Below are positions 24,882 through 34,322 of a stretch of DNA of 46,768 nt, piece by piece. Source of the DNA: Akkermansiaceae bacterium (GTDB lineage Bacteria; Verrucomicrobiota; Verrucomicrobiia; Verrucomicrobiales; Akkermansiaceae). The DNA lies in NCBI GenBank assembly GCA_023301765.1, contig JALZUC010000005.1, positions 1 through 46,768 on the forward strand. The letters are read 5' to 3'. The notes beneath the pieces were generated by a model. The model saw nothing but the letters and a program-made list of their open reading frames with translations, did not search any database and was not told the DNA's origin. Position 1 is the first letter of the stretch, and every line of letters begins with the position of its first letter. Made by a program: the position numbers and the translations under genes.

Positions 24882-27089
24882 GTGCCAGCAGCCCGCATAC
24901 TAATTGACGGCCCATCCGAGCTTGTCTTTGACTACGCCATTCCCGAGGGAATGGATGCCGTGACCGGCTGCCGTGTAAAGATCCCACTACGGGATAGATC
25001 ATCCACCGGCACTATTCTTGAGCTCAGCGAACAGATACCCACAGATTTCGCCCTACGTGAGATTACCAAGCTGATAGACCCTGAGCCACTCATCACCCCT
25101 AAGCTCATGGAGCTAGGTAAATGGATAGCCAATTACTATAACGCGCCCATGGAACAGGTCATGCGCTCTCTTCTACCTGAAGCGGTAAGACAAGAAAGCC
25201 ATTCTGAAAAAACACGAAAAGTAGTCTGTATCGATCAAAAACCTGACGATGAAAGCTTAGAAAAACTATCTAAGCGTGCACCTCGCCAACATCTTATCTT
25301 AGCCCTCTTAGATGCAGCAGGTGGGCGTATGGCTATGACTGATCTCGGTGGCGGTTCAGTGACAGGATCAATAAAATCCCTCGCTAAAAATGGCTACGTC
25401 AAAGTAGAGGAAGAAGCCGTTCGCCGTGATCCAGACGAGGGCGAAGAGTTCCTAGAGGACAAACCTCTCACATTAAACTCTGAGCAGGCCGTAGCCATGG
25501 AGTCCGTGCTTCAGCAAATTAACACCCCGGAAAAACCCATGCTCCTCCACGGTGTTACAGGTTCTGGAAAAACTGAAATCTACCTACAAGCAGCACAACG
25601 CTGCATCGACCAAGGGAAAAGCGTATTAGTTCTTCTCCCTGAAATCTCTCTAACACCGCAGACCGTGCAGCGTTTTAAGTCTCGCTTTGCCGCCATCCAG
25701 GATCAGGTAGCAGTGCTACACTCACACCTTTCTCAGGGCGAGCGGTTTGATGAATGGCACCGCATCCGCTCCGGTAAAGCACGCGTAGTCATCGGGGCGC
25801 GCAGTGCTGTTTTCGCCCCTCTAACTGATGTGGGTATCATCATAGTAGATGAAGAACACGAGAACTCCTACAAACAAGAAACCTCCCCTCGCTATCACGG
25901 CCGTGATATCGCTGTGCTTCGTGGGCATTTAGAAAAATGTGCTGTCCTACTAGGATCCGCTACCCCATCTCTTGAGTCATATCAAAATACCCAAAGTGGT
26001 AAATACAAACTACTCAATCTCACCGAACGAGCTGACAGTCAGTCAATGCCCATCATTCGTGTAATTGATATGCGCGTGGAAGGACGTAAGCACAAAGGCG
26101 CGCCTAACATCCTCTCAGATCCTCTTCGTGGCCATATGGAAAAAAAACTCGCAGAGGGTGAACAGATCATCCTTTTTCTCAATCGGCGGGGCTTTGCTAG
26201 GTCCTTACAATGTGGCAGCTGCGGCCACGTCTGCGAGTGCCGCCATTGTGCACTACCACTTACATACCACCGCTCCGAAGAACGTCTGATCTGCCACATC
26301 TGCGGCCATCAATCCATTACACCTAAAAAATGCCCTGAGTGTGGAGACCCATCTATCCGCTTTCAAGGCTACGGTACAGAGCAGGTAGAGGGTATTCTAA
26401 AAAAGGTATTCCCTCAAGCCAGAATGGCACGCATAGACGCAGATAGCATGAGGCGTAAAAATGCCCTACGAGATACCCTGCGTGCCTTTCACCAGCGTAA
26501 GATAGACATCATCATAGGCACCCAGATGATAGCCAAGGGTCTACACTTTCCTAACGTTACCCTCGTAGGGGTACTAAACGCAGACCTCGGGCTCCATGTC
26601 CCAGATTTCCGTGCAGGAGAACGCACCTTCCAGCTTCTTACACAAGTAGCCGGAAGAGCAGGCCGAGGCGAACTAGAGGGCGAAGTTATTGTACAAACAT
26701 ACACCCCTCACTCACCATCCATTCAGTATGCACGCCACCATGATTTCCCCGGCTACGCTGACCAGGAACTAGAATTTAGAGAACAGTTTGGCTACCCACC
26801 GTACACTCACTGCGCGGTACTGGGAACACGTTCTACTCATGAGCGCCGCGCAGAATTCACCCTCCAAAATCTCCATAAACGCCTTGCGGTGGAGCTCCCA
26901 ACGGGAATAAAGTTAGGTGAGCCGCTACCCTCTCCACTGACCAAAGCTCATGGTCAGTTTCGCTTTCAAATGATGCTGTTAGGTAGCTCTGCACGTATGC
27001 TATCACTTCACGTGCAAAATATTCTCAAACAGACCCCAGCACCTGAGGATGTCACGGTAGTCTTTGACATGGACGCCATGGGATTCTAG
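24882..27089 (+). CDS. priA: Primosomal protein N' (replication restart helicase PriA)
   Basis: A 735-residue superfamily 2 helicase that reloads the replisome at collapsed forks. In order: an N-terminal 3' DNA-binding domain (LVFDYAIPEGM), Walker A LLHGVTGSGKTEIYLQA, the DEAH-type box VDEEHENSYKQ, a zinc-binding insertion with paired CxxC motifs (CGSCGHVCECRHC, then CHICGH and CPECGD), and IIGTQMIAKGLHFPNVTLV followed by QVAGRAGRG. Start is GTG at 24882, which gives the full N-terminal domain. It is divergent from the ECF sigma gene. Confidence 0.96.
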   Translation: MPAARILIDGPSELVFDYAIPEGMDAVTGCRVKIPLRDRSSTGTILELSEQIPTDFALREITKLIDPEPLITPKLMELGKWIANYYNAPMEQVMRSLLPEAVRQESHSEKTRKVVCIDQKPDDESLEKLSKRAPRQHLILALLDAAGGRMAMTDLGGGSVTGSIKSLAKNGYVKVEEEAVRRDPDEGEEFLEDKPLTLNSEQAVAMESVLQQINTPEKPMLLHGVTGSGKTEIYLQAAQRCIDQGKSVLVLLPEISLTPQTVQRFKSRFAAIQDQVAVLHSHLSQGERFDEWHRIRSGKARVVIGARSAVFAPLTDVGIIIVDEEHENSYKQETSPRYHGRDIAVLRGHLEKCAVLLGSATPSLESYQNTQSGKYKLLNLTERADSQSMPIIRVIDMRVEGRKHKGAPNILSDPLRGHMEKKLAEGEQIILFLNRRGFARSLQCGSCGHVCECRHCALPLTYHRSEERLICHICGHQSITPKKCPECGDPSIRFQGYGTEQVEGILKKVFPQARMARIDADSMRRKNALRDTLRAFHQRKIDIIIGTQMIAKGLHFPNVTLVGVLNADLGLHVPDFRAGERTFQLLTQVAGRAGRGELEGEVIVQTYTPHSPSIQYARHHDFPGYADQELEFREQFGYPPYTHCAVLGTRSTHERRAEFTLQNLHKRLAVELPTGIKLGEPLPSPLTKAHGQFRFQMMLLGSSARMLSLHVQNILKQTPAPEDVTVVFDMDAMGF

Positions 27090-27213
27090 TAAATACTGTC
27101 TAAAGCCCCCTCCCATCATGTCCAAGTGACCTGCGAAAAAGATAATGTCAGATGAGTCAGCCAAATCTCGTAGCTATACCCATTTACCTAGTATTTTTCA
27201 CTCTGTATTTAGA

Positions 27214-28770
27214 TTACTTGTCTGAATCTTGAGGTCTCTCTGTATCCACTGCTGATTTCATATCAGCTTTTTTCTTTTTCGTCTTCTTTTTAGCAACTAC
27301 TGACTCAGGCTTATCAAGCTCTTTAGCAGCATGTAATTTACCATCAGAAAACAGTAGTAAGAAACCCTCATTAATTAACCAATGGAGATCATGGTACCAT
27401 AGCTTTTTAGCTTCGCCGTCTATATCTACAGGTAAAAGGTCCTTCCACATAACATCTATGCTACCCGCAGGATGCTCCGTGACCCATTTAAATAGCGCGG
27501 TGAGGCGCTCTGCCATAACTAGATCATCAGGCACATGCTTAGGTCGCGCCGGCCCGCAGTGCAGACGTTTTTTCCATTTAAAAACAGCTAGATGCCTACC
27601 ACTCATCTGACGGCATAAAATAGAGGCTAGATCACCAGGGTATCTCCTACTCTCAGTAATCAAATTCTTTTGCACAGCAAATAGCCCGGGGCTGAGAAGC
27701 TTAGGTGCTATATTTGCAGGTGCAGAAAGTGTAGCTCCACTCTCATATTCTTCAGCAAAAACATATTTAAGAAAATGCTGTTCTAACTCGCGGCGGCTCT
27801 TGAGGCTAATAATCTCCTCACTCGGAGGGTCAGCCTCAGTCGCCGTATCTGCAGTAGATTTATCAGCAGGTGAACCTCCACCAGCAGCTTTAGCCTTAGG
27901 GCTCCAATGAGTCTGTTTCTTCATACTCTCCAGCCACTCCTGCACGACCTCCTCACCACTCGCCATAGTAATTCGCTGTTTATATTTTTCCAGCGACATG
28001 TTAGAGAATTTTGCTCGGTGTAAATCTAGTAAATTCTGCTGATAAGCATGATGGTTAGGCGGGCCAATAAAAGCACCGCTGATACCACAGCGTGCTACTG
28101 ATTGAAAATTACCACTTGGGGCATCCACATCACAGACCTCTGTGTCATAATGCCTTTCAAGAGCTCCGCTTACCCAGAAGTGACTCAGGCACTCTTCCTG
28201 AGTCAGCCATAATGAGCTATCCTTAGCGCTACGGTATAAGAGCCCTTCCTCCCTTTCAAAAACCACATGAAATCGCTCAAGACCACCTAATACCACCCAC
28301 GCTAAATCAAAAACTGAATGTGTTCTTCCTGTGTCAGAAATTTGCTTAGCAAGAGCATCAAGCCCCTCCTCTACCGGCATAATACGGGCCTTAACCCCTT
28401 CTGGCAAAGTAACCTCAGGAACACGCTCTCTCTGTTCACGCGGTCTCCCTCTACCACCTTGACGTTGATCTCTTCTATTTCCTCTATCTTCATTTCTAGC
28501 CCCAGCCTTGCGACCTCCTGGGGCACGCTTCTCACTACGATCAGAATCTGAACGACGCGGAGCCGGCTTACGATCCTTGTTCGACTTCTCCTTCGCCCAC
28601 GCAGGAGCGAAACTTAACGCACTGAGATCAGCTAGCGGGGCCTCTTTTGTGTCCTCTTTTTTGGGCCGCTTGGGCGTTACAGTAGATTTTCTAGCAGCAG
28701 AAGTTTTACCTGAATTTTCTAATTTAGGCAAATTTGCGTCTGGGGATGATTCTTTATCATTCATGGGCAT
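27214..28770 (-). CDS. Hypothetical protein with Arg/Gly-rich disordered N-terminal region
   Basis: I do not recognise a characterised family for this 518-residue protein. The first 120 residues are low complexity: Lys/Ala/Pro-rich, then Arg/Gly/Asp/Gln-rich (RGNRRDQRQGGRGRPREQRE), as in RNA-binding tails of helicases and RNases. The middle (about 120-280) is globular and contains GAFIGPPNHHAYQQNLLDLH. A second globular part (about 320-490) contains YPGDLASILCRQMSGRHLAVFKW. The last 40 residues are Lys-rich again. No enzyme motif is evident. A nucleic-acid or ribosome-linked role is plausible but only inferred from composition. It lies 20 bases downstream of waaA. Confidence 0.75.
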   Translation of the reverse strand: MPMNDKESSPDANLPKLENSGKTSAARKSTVTPKRPKKEDTKEAPLADLSALSFAPAWAKEKSNKDRKPAPRRSDSDRSEKRAPGGRKAGARNEDRGNRRDQRQGGRGRPREQRERVPEVTLPEGVKARIMPVEEGLDALAKQISDTGRTHSVFDLAWVVLGGLERFHVVFEREEGLLYRSAKDSSLWLTQEECLSHFWVSGALERHYDTEVCDVDAPSGNFQSVARCGISGAFIGPPNHHAYQQNLLDLHRAKFSNMSLEKYKQRITMASGEEVVQEWLESMKKQTHWSPKAKAAGGGSPADKSTADTATEADPPSEEIISLKSRRELEQHFLKYVFAEEYESGATLSAPANIAPKLLSPGLFAVQKNLITESRRYPGDLASILCRQMSGRHLAVFKWKKRLHCGPARPKHVPDDLVMAERLTALFKWVTEHPAGSIDVMWKDLLPVDIDGEAKKLWYHDLHWLINEGFLLLFSDGKLHAAKELDKPESVVAKKKTKKKKADMKSAVDTERPQDSDK

Positions 28771-28790
28771 GGGTAGTGTGGCACGTTCTG

Positions 28791-30083
28791 CTAACTAACA
28801 AAAGCATTCAAATAGACAAGATCTACTGTTCTTTCAACAGCTCCATCATGGATAAAAAGCACTTCTTTAGCCGCAGTTGTCGTAGTTTCTCGTATTGATG
28901 AATCTATTAGCAGAGAACTCACCATCTCTGCCAGCTCGTGTGTGGAATCTAGCATATGCACGCCGCCACTCTCACGTAGCATCGTCATAAGCGGCTCAAA
29001 ATTTGCCATATTCGGACCACAGATGACAGGTTTACCACCCATAATCGCCTCTGCAGGGCTCTGCCCTCCCTTACCTAACCAGCTTTTCCCAACGATAACT
29101 ACATCCGCATGCGCGGTCCAATCTCGCAACTCCCCTGTAGTGTCTGCCACTAAACACGCCTTACTAGGTGTCCGAGGACTCTTATAAACACTCCGTAAGC
29201 AGACTTCATACCCAAGAGACTCCAGATCTGACTTCACCGTAGCCCTCCGCTCAGCATGACGTGGCACAACGAGGTAGAGTGCATCTATTCCAGATTTCAT
29301 TAACGCATCACCAATAAGTTTTTCCTCACCACTATGGGTACTAGCAGCAAGGATCACCGGTCTTGCCTTACCAAAATCATTAATAACACTCGCAAACTCT
29401 GCCCGACATTCCGGTACCGATCCACCGCTAGGGTCAAATTTAATACTCCCAGTAACGCTAATCTTCTCAGCAGGGATACCCAGTTTTTCAAAACGCTTAG
29501 CATCCCCTTCGTTCTGTACTGCAAAGGTATCCACCATCTCAAAGACTGGCTGCACTAACCCTGCCAATTTATGAAAGCGAGCCTCGGACCGCTGCGATAA
29601 ACGCGCATTTACCATAGCTACGGGCACCCCTCGTTTTCTCGCAATATTTAGTAAATTCGGCCATGCCTCGGACTCTATTAATATAACCTGGCGAGGTGTG
29701 AAACGTCGAAAAACTGCCCTAACAGAAAACCCAAAATCTACTGGGCTATAAATCACACGGACACCTTCAGGTGACTTCTCCCTGGCAACTGCATGCCCTG
29801 TAGATGTAGTAGCCGCCAGCACAATTCTCTCCCCCTCATGTTTTTTGAGCCATTCCAAGATTAACTTCTGTGCGATAAGCACCTCGCCTACACTAACCGC
29901 ATGGATATACACCACCCCTTGCGGCTCAGCTGATTTATCTCCTTTAAATTTACCCAATCTCTCAAACAAACCACTACCATAGCCACCACGTCGCCACATT
30001 TTAATCAACCACATAGGGAATGCCACAATGAAAAACACCGGCAACAAGCAGTTATACAAAACTAATAGAAAAAAATGAGACAT
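28791..30083 (-). CDS. waaA: 3-deoxy-D-manno-octulosonic acid (Kdo) transferase
   Basis: A 430-residue GT30 glycosyltransferase anchored by an N-terminal membrane helix (about residues 2-25). It adds Kdo to lipid IVA on the cytoplasmic face of the inner membrane. Family marks are GLFERLGKF, VYIHAVSVGEV, the ILIESEAWPNLL stretch, and the C-terminal nucleotide-sugar site WLGKGGQSPAEAIMGGKPVICGP. ATG at 30083 is chosen; two more codons to TTG at 30089 are possible. Its presence shows the organism makes Kdo-containing LPS. Confidence 0.95.
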   Translation of the reverse strand: MSHFFLLVLYNCLLPVFFIVAFPMWLIKMWRRGGYGSGLFERLGKFKGDKSAEPQGVVYIHAVSVGEVLIAQKLILEWLKKHEGERIVLAATTSTGHAVAREKSPEGVRVIYSPVDFGFSVRAVFRRFTPRQVILIESEAWPNLLNIARKRGVPVAMVNARLSQRSEARFHKLAGLVQPVFEMVDTFAVQNEGDAKRFEKLGIPAEKISVTGSIKFDPSGGSVPECRAEFASVINDFGKARPVILAASTHSGEEKLIGDALMKSGIDALYLVVPRHAERRATVKSDLESLGYEVCLRSVYKSPRTPSKACLVADTTGELRDWTAHADVVIVGKSWLGKGGQSPAEAIMGGKPVICGPNMANFEPLMTMLRESGGVHMLDSTHELAEMVSSLLIDSSIRETTTTAAKEVLFIHDGAVERTVDLVYLNAFVS

Positions 30084-30109
30084 GATCAAATAGTTAACAG
30101 TAAATCACC

Positions 30110-30664
30110 CTACACCCTCCGTCGATAAAACAGAATTCCGCAGCCACCATAGCTCCGGCTATCTAATAATTCCCACCCATTAGTATTCTCACTCTTATTT
30201 CTTTTCGGCTCTTCTATAACAAGTAGGGCATTTGCTGCTAAGGCAGAAGGTAACTTCTCATGCGCCAGTATATCAGCAACATAATCATGGTCAGATAAAT
30301 TTTTAAAATAAGGCGGATCCGCAAATACTATATCATAAGAATCCTGCGCCACTCCATTCAGAAAACGAAAGACATCTTGATGGACTATCTTACCGTTTTC
30401 GAGCTTCAGCGACTTCAGGTTTTTTCTAATAACAGCCGTGGACTCGCGACTATCATCTATAAAATGACAGCTATGCGCACCACGGCTTAAAGACTCCAGA
30501 CCAAGTGCCCCTGACCCCGAAAAAAGATCCAGCACACGCGCGCCCACCAACCTCTCACCAAGAATAGAAAATAGAGCCTCTCTTAACCTATCCGTACTTG
30601 GCCTTGCTACGGAGCTAGGCACCGCAATACTCCGACTACCTGCCCTACCGCTAATAATTCTCAT
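30110..30664 (-). CDS. rsmD: 16S rRNA (guanine966-N2)-methyltransferase RsmD
   Basis: A 184-residue SAM-dependent methyltransferase. It opens MRIISGRAGSRSIAVP and continues with RPSTDRLREALFSIL, the SAM loop VLDLFSGSGALGLESLSRGA, and the catalytic motif VFADPPY, the RsmD pattern. The start ATG overlaps the upstream stop TGA by four bases, so translation is probably coupled to the AsmA-like gene. It lies 26 bases before waaA. Confidence 0.95.
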   Translation of the reverse strand: MRIISGRAGSRSIAVPSSVARPSTDRLREALFSILGERLVGARVLDLFSGSGALGLESLSRGAHSCHFIDDSRESTAVIRKNLKSLKLENGKIVHQDVFRFLNGVAQDSYDIVFADPPYFKNLSDHDYVADILAHEKLPSALAANALLVIEEPKRNKSENTNGWELLDSRSYGGCGILFYRRRV

Positions 30665-32172
30665 CGTTTACTAGGGTTCAAAATATTATTACTTGTTATG
30701 GGCCTGAGATCTACACCTTCTTCTTTCATTTCTACACGTATAAAATTTAATACCGATGACAAAGACTGCCAAAGAGGAAGATCAGCATGTTTTCTGCCAA
30801 TATCAATACTAGGGTCCATCAAAGGCCCCATCACATGAATATCTCTATATTTACGATCTGGAGTTTCTAGGTCATCCCACCAGGCACCTTGCTCAGTAAG
30901 CCCGGCTCCCACCATTGCTTGTAGCATTTTTTGCGATAGTTCAGGTTCAGCTACAATTCTAGTTACTGAGGTTATACCCTCATATACTGATAAACGTCCA
31001 TTTGCTAATAAGGAAACATCCTCCCCCATGACTCTAGCCGAGGCCCAATACAGAGTGCCTGCCTGAAAAGTAACAGGGATAGATAACTCATCAAAATACA
31101 ACTCGTGCCCCCCATGCTTCTCTACCACCGTAAAACCACTAGATTGCACCCGCATCAAAGATTGCCACGACAAAGGGTTTCTTAATGAACCTTTAAATCT
31201 AGCCTCACCATTGAGCTGCCTTGCTTTCACATCAAGAGCCACAGCACCTAACATTTCAAAGTTTTCCACCTCTTGAGGGTCTACAATCAAATTAATCGAA
31301 AACGGAAAACCTCGCTGCACCCCTAGTTGCGCAGTACCTCTAGCTAAAACCCCACCAATATCAAAACCCCACTCCTCTACTTTCAGAAAAGGGCGCTTCC
31401 AGACCACCTCTTGTCTAAAATCACATACACTATCTTCTCCCAATATCTTTAACTCACTCAGTTGCACATAGCCCGCAGCATCATCACCTGACAGAGGCAA
31501 ATCAAAATCAACACCTAAAACTCCGAAGACCCCCTCTTCTTTTACTGCTGAAATAACCTCAATGTTAGCATTTCTAACTATTACCCTGAAAGGTAATCCA
31601 GCTACCGCTCGCTCACCCGGAGCCTTATCACTCAGGGCTTCCCCGCTCTGCGGTTCCGGCTTATTCTCTACAGGGGCACTCACCTTTGGAAGCTTCGGCT
31701 CAAGTATCGCCGGCTGAACTATAACCACCTCTGGTGGAGGTGGCTTAGCAGTCATCCTCGCTAACATCTGTGCCGAGATCGTGACATGAGGAGACTCCAC
31801 TGTCACTTCACGCAGCTTCATTTCACCACGTAGTAATCTACCCCAGTAAGGTCTAATATTAACCCTATTTACCTCCACTAATGGCTGTTCAACATACTCT
31901 CGCATACCCGTAGGCTGAAGCACTTCTCCCCCCTTGATATTCACTCCCCCCCATGGTGACCAGCTCATACCATGAAGTCGCCAGTCCATACCTGTAAGCC
32001 CCTTAAGCTTATCTTCAGCCATACCCATGCCCCATGATGATCCTAACCACAGATTAGAAATCCCTAGGAGGATTAAGGGTAAAATAGACAGGAGTATACT
32101 AGCCCTGATCAATCGAAAACGCCAACCAGCCACACAACTATCGTCTTTGCATCTCGGTAGCAGCCTCCTCAT
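30661..32172 (-). CDS. AsmA-like / inter-membrane tether-type protein
   Basis: A 503-residue protein with one N-terminal membrane helix (about residues 25-45) and a long periplasmic part. It has features of AsmA-like proteins: a first segment on a membrane-proximal motif (WRLHGMSWSPWGGVNIKGGEV), LREVTVESPHVTIS, then many alternating beta-strand stretches, and a Pro-rich linker (about 140-180). Such proteins often move lipids or affect outer membrane assembly. Family assignment is weak, by layout rather than clear motifs. It stops in TGA, which overlaps rsmD. Confidence 0.6.
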   Translation of the reverse strand: MRRLLPRCKDDSCVAGWRFRLIRASILLSILPLILLGISNLWLGSSWGMGMAEDKLKGLTGMDWRLHGMSWSPWGGVNIKGGEVLQPTGMREYVEQPLVEVNRVNIRPYWGRLLRGEMKLREVTVESPHVTISAQMLARMTAKPPPPEVVIVQPAILEPKLPKVSAPVENKPEPQSGEALSDKAPGERAVAGLPFRVIVRNANIEVISAVKEEGVFGVLGVDFDLPLSGDDAAGYVQLSELKILGEDSVCDFRQEVVWKRPFLKVEEWGFDIGGVLARGTAQLGVQRGFPFSINLIVDPQEVENFEMLGAVALDVKARQLNGEARFKGSLRNPLSWQSLMRVQSSGFTVVEKHGGHELYFDELSIPVTFQAGTLYWASARVMGEDVSLLANGRLSVYEGITSVTRIVAEPELSQKMLQAMVGAGLTEQGAWWDDLETPDRKYRDIHVMGPLMDPSIDIGRKHADLPLWQSLSSVLNFIRVEMKEEGVDLRPITSNNILNPSKR

Positions 32173-32178
32173 CTCTTA

Positions 32179-32895
32179 TTACTTAGCCGGAGGAATAAAT
32201 CTAATCACTAAACTTTTATCCGCTAAGCGGTGCCCAGAAGTACTTTCATGAATACGGTAAATTAATAGGCAATACTTCCCATCTGCCATCTTACCAATCG
32301 CAATATTCTCTTTAGTAGAAATAAATTCACTCTTGTTTTCATAACGCCACTCATGCCCATTCCATTCACCAAGAATACTCCGTTTCTCAGCACTAATATC
32401 CTCTAGTCGCGTCAACTCTCCATTAGGTGATTTAAAATGATCACCTGCTGGCGAATACCGCAGTAATGAAACCTGCATACCTACACCACTAACACGGATC
32501 ATCCACTCGTTTAGCTTTGGCTCTTCCAGCCTAATCACCACTTGCTGCACCACCTTAAACTGGCGTTGATCCCAGAGCTTAAGGTAAGCTTCATACTCGT
32601 CCTTTGTAAGCCCTAAATTTTCATGCCATGGAAGCGGCACTCCAGGCTTAGCATCTTTGGCAAACTTTTTATGCCACTCAGGATTAAGCTTAGCTGCAGC
32701 CTCAACTTTAGTGATGTATTTCCTAATTTCTTTCGGAGGCACGATCGTCCCCACCTCACCCTTAACAGTCTTACCCACCTCCAAGTAAGGGGCCAATACA
32801 TCCGGAGCCTTAGACGCTGCAGTAGCCGAGCTTATCGTCACACATGCAACAATTAGCGTATTTCGAAATAGATTAGTCATTGTGAAAAATTTCAT
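32179..32895 (-). CDS. Secreted hypothetical protein
   Basis: A 238-residue protein with a signal peptide (basic start, hydrophobic LIVACVTISSATA, cleavage likely near residue 27 before SKAPD). The mature part has no recognised motif; it is moderately charged, has Trp in PEWHKKFAKD and LGEWNGHEWRYENKSEF, and appears to fold as one mixed domain. It lies six bases upstream of the AsmA-like gene and is probably co-transcribed, so it may act at the envelope. A lineage-restricted protein is likely. Confidence 0.75.
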   Translation of the reverse strand: MKFFTMTNLFRNTLIVACVTISSATAASKAPDVLAPYLEVGKTVKGEVGTIVPPKEIRKYITKVEAAAKLNPEWHKKFAKDAKPGVPLPWHENLGLTKDEYEAYLKLWDQRQFKVVQQVVIRLEEPKLNEWMIRVSGVGMQVSLLRYSPAGDHFKSPNGELTRLEDISAEKRSILGEWNGHEWRYENKSEFISTKENIAIGKMADGKYCLLIYRIHESTSGHRLADKSLVIRFIPPAK

Positions 32896-33039
32896 TATGG
32901 AAAAAGGTTATCTCATAGGTGAGGTAATGCATTTTTCATACTCACTCTACAGACAGAACACTACCAAAACACCCTACAAGTGCAAGCGTCAATCTATATA
33001 CAGGCAGTTCATATAACGCAGATAAAAATGATTCAATAA

Positions 33040-33471
33040 CTACTCAGTGTCATCACCTTTTTTCTGCCTAGCATCTGCCACAAACGCCTTTAACGCCATT
33101 CCTGCACCAGCCGCCACCATACACAGAATCATCAGTAAATGAGTAGTCTTCATATCTAGTACAAACCGAATACGGCTAAGGATCTCAATAGCTATAACAG
33201 CCAACCCTAGCCCAGACACCCACCATGCCCACTTCCTAGCTGCATCAAAAAACAAAACCCCCACCCCAATCAAAAATGGCAAAAATACAATCCCCATAGA
33301 AGTCGTTTCCATCCCCTGACTCCCTCTACCAATCATACCTGACATCCATCCATAATGCCCAGTTTGCACCCTCACAGAATCAAGAAAAAGATACATTCCC
33401 AGTGCCATCAGCACAAGCCCTCCACCTAGTAAAAATATACCAGATCCTCCTTCAGTCCCTCCAGGTTTCAT
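33040..33471 (-). CDS. Small four-helix membrane protein, unknown
   Basis: A 143-residue protein with four hydrophobic segments (about 10-30, 55-75, 82-100, 108-128). The N-terminal loop is Gly-rich and the C-terminal tail is charged and cytosolic-looking. No catalytic motif is visible. It lies 58 bases downstream of the FtsB/DivIC-like gene and 144 bases upstream of the secreted protein gene. A structural or sensing role in the membrane is possible; I do not recognise the family. Confidence 0.65.
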   Translation of the reverse strand: MKPGGTEGGSGIFLLGGGLVLMALGMYLFLDSVRVQTGHYGWMSGMIGRGSQGMETTSMGIVFLPFLIGVGVLFFDAARKWAWWVSGLGLAVIAIEILSRIRFVLDMKTTHLLMILCMVAAGAGMALKAFVADARQKKGDDTE

Positions 33472-33529
33472 GACCCTAGACTACCTCAAAAAAACTAATT
33501 GGAAATAGCTAATACACACACCACTCATG

Positions 33530-33886
33530 CTATCTCTCAATCCGGAAAACATACTCACCAGGCTTATAATAATTGAGCCGATCACGGGCTATAAGCTCTA
33601 AGTAATCAGCGTCACCCTCAATCGCCCGTAACTCTCTCTCTTTAGCATCCTTACGGTCAATCACTGCAGCCTCATCAGTGAGAACCTCATCCAGATCTAC
33701 ACGTAATTTAGCCAGCTTATTCTGGTGGGGTAATGCCGCTACAAGAAAAGCACTACACGCTGTAAACACTAATCCACATAGCGCCAAGCGCACACCTACA
33801 TTGATCCGGTCAGTACGGGCACGCATTTTGTTGTAGCCGCCGTCACGGCGCTGCATCCTGCTTTTATTTCGCCTGTTTTTAGCCAT
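33530..33886 (-). CDS. FtsB/DivIC-like septum formation initiator protein
   Basis: A 118-residue bitopic protein: strongly basic cytoplasmic N terminus (KNRRNKSRMQRRDGG), one membrane helix (about 32-52), a short coiled coil, and the C-terminal ELIARDRLNYYKPGEYVFRIE typical of FtsB/DivIC. It should pair with the FtsL-like protein of the dcw operon. ATG at 33886 is chosen; an in-frame TTG at 33907 would add seven residues. Confidence 0.85.
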   Translation of the reverse strand: MAKNRRNKSRMQRRDGGYNKMRARTDRINVGVRLALCGLVFTACSAFLVAALPHQNKLAKLRVDLDEVLTDEAAVIDRKDAKERELRAIEGDADYLELIARDRLNYYKPGEYVFRIER

Positions 33887-34322
33887 TACAAAAATCTCGT
33901 TACCCAAATTGTAACTAATTATTTAACTTAACTAAAGTAAAAAAATATAACCTGGAAAATTAAATATTATAAAGCCTTACACACCTCAATGCTCACCACC
34001 TACGGGTTATTGGGCATCATAAAAGTAAAGCCCCCTCCGCCCAATACATTACCAACAGGTATATTAAAGTAGCTCACCCCCACATCTTCAAAGCACGGCA
34101 CAGACGTATCTCACAAAGAGCCTGAATTACTCTGAGTTATACCCTCGTTCATAACCGAGGTCATATCGCGCCCACCCATGCACTGAAGAACACACCTCTG
34201 GCCTTTAAAAAATTCGCCACCTTTCTTTGATGCATAATAATCTCTCTTGCACCATTAAACTTCCTGTTTAAGACTCCCCATAGAGGGATAATCCCACTAC
34301 CACACACCACTTTGCTCTAATA
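33887..34322. other. 436-base region between divergent ftsB-like gene and pta
   Basis: No protein gene of normal character is visible. The part next to the ftsB-like gene is very AT-rich (33908-33972) and likely holds its promoter. The middle carries a hairpin (34008-34046) and a second small inverted repeat CCTCG/CGAGG (34143-34159). On the minus strand a 22-codon frame (MGGRDMTSVMNEG...) has no good start signal. The region is unusually long compared with other gaps here and could encode a small RNA; I cannot match it to 6S, SRP, tmRNA or RNase P RNA. Confidence 0.4.
34008..34046. other. 8-bp hairpin in the long intergenic region
   Basis: TATTGGGC (34008-34015) and GCCCAATA (34039-34046) are perfect inverted repeats around a 23-base loop that contains a purine-rich (minus strand GGAGGGGG) stretch. 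No U-run follows on either strand, so it is not a clear intrinsic terminator. It could belong to a structured RNA. Confidence 0.4.
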
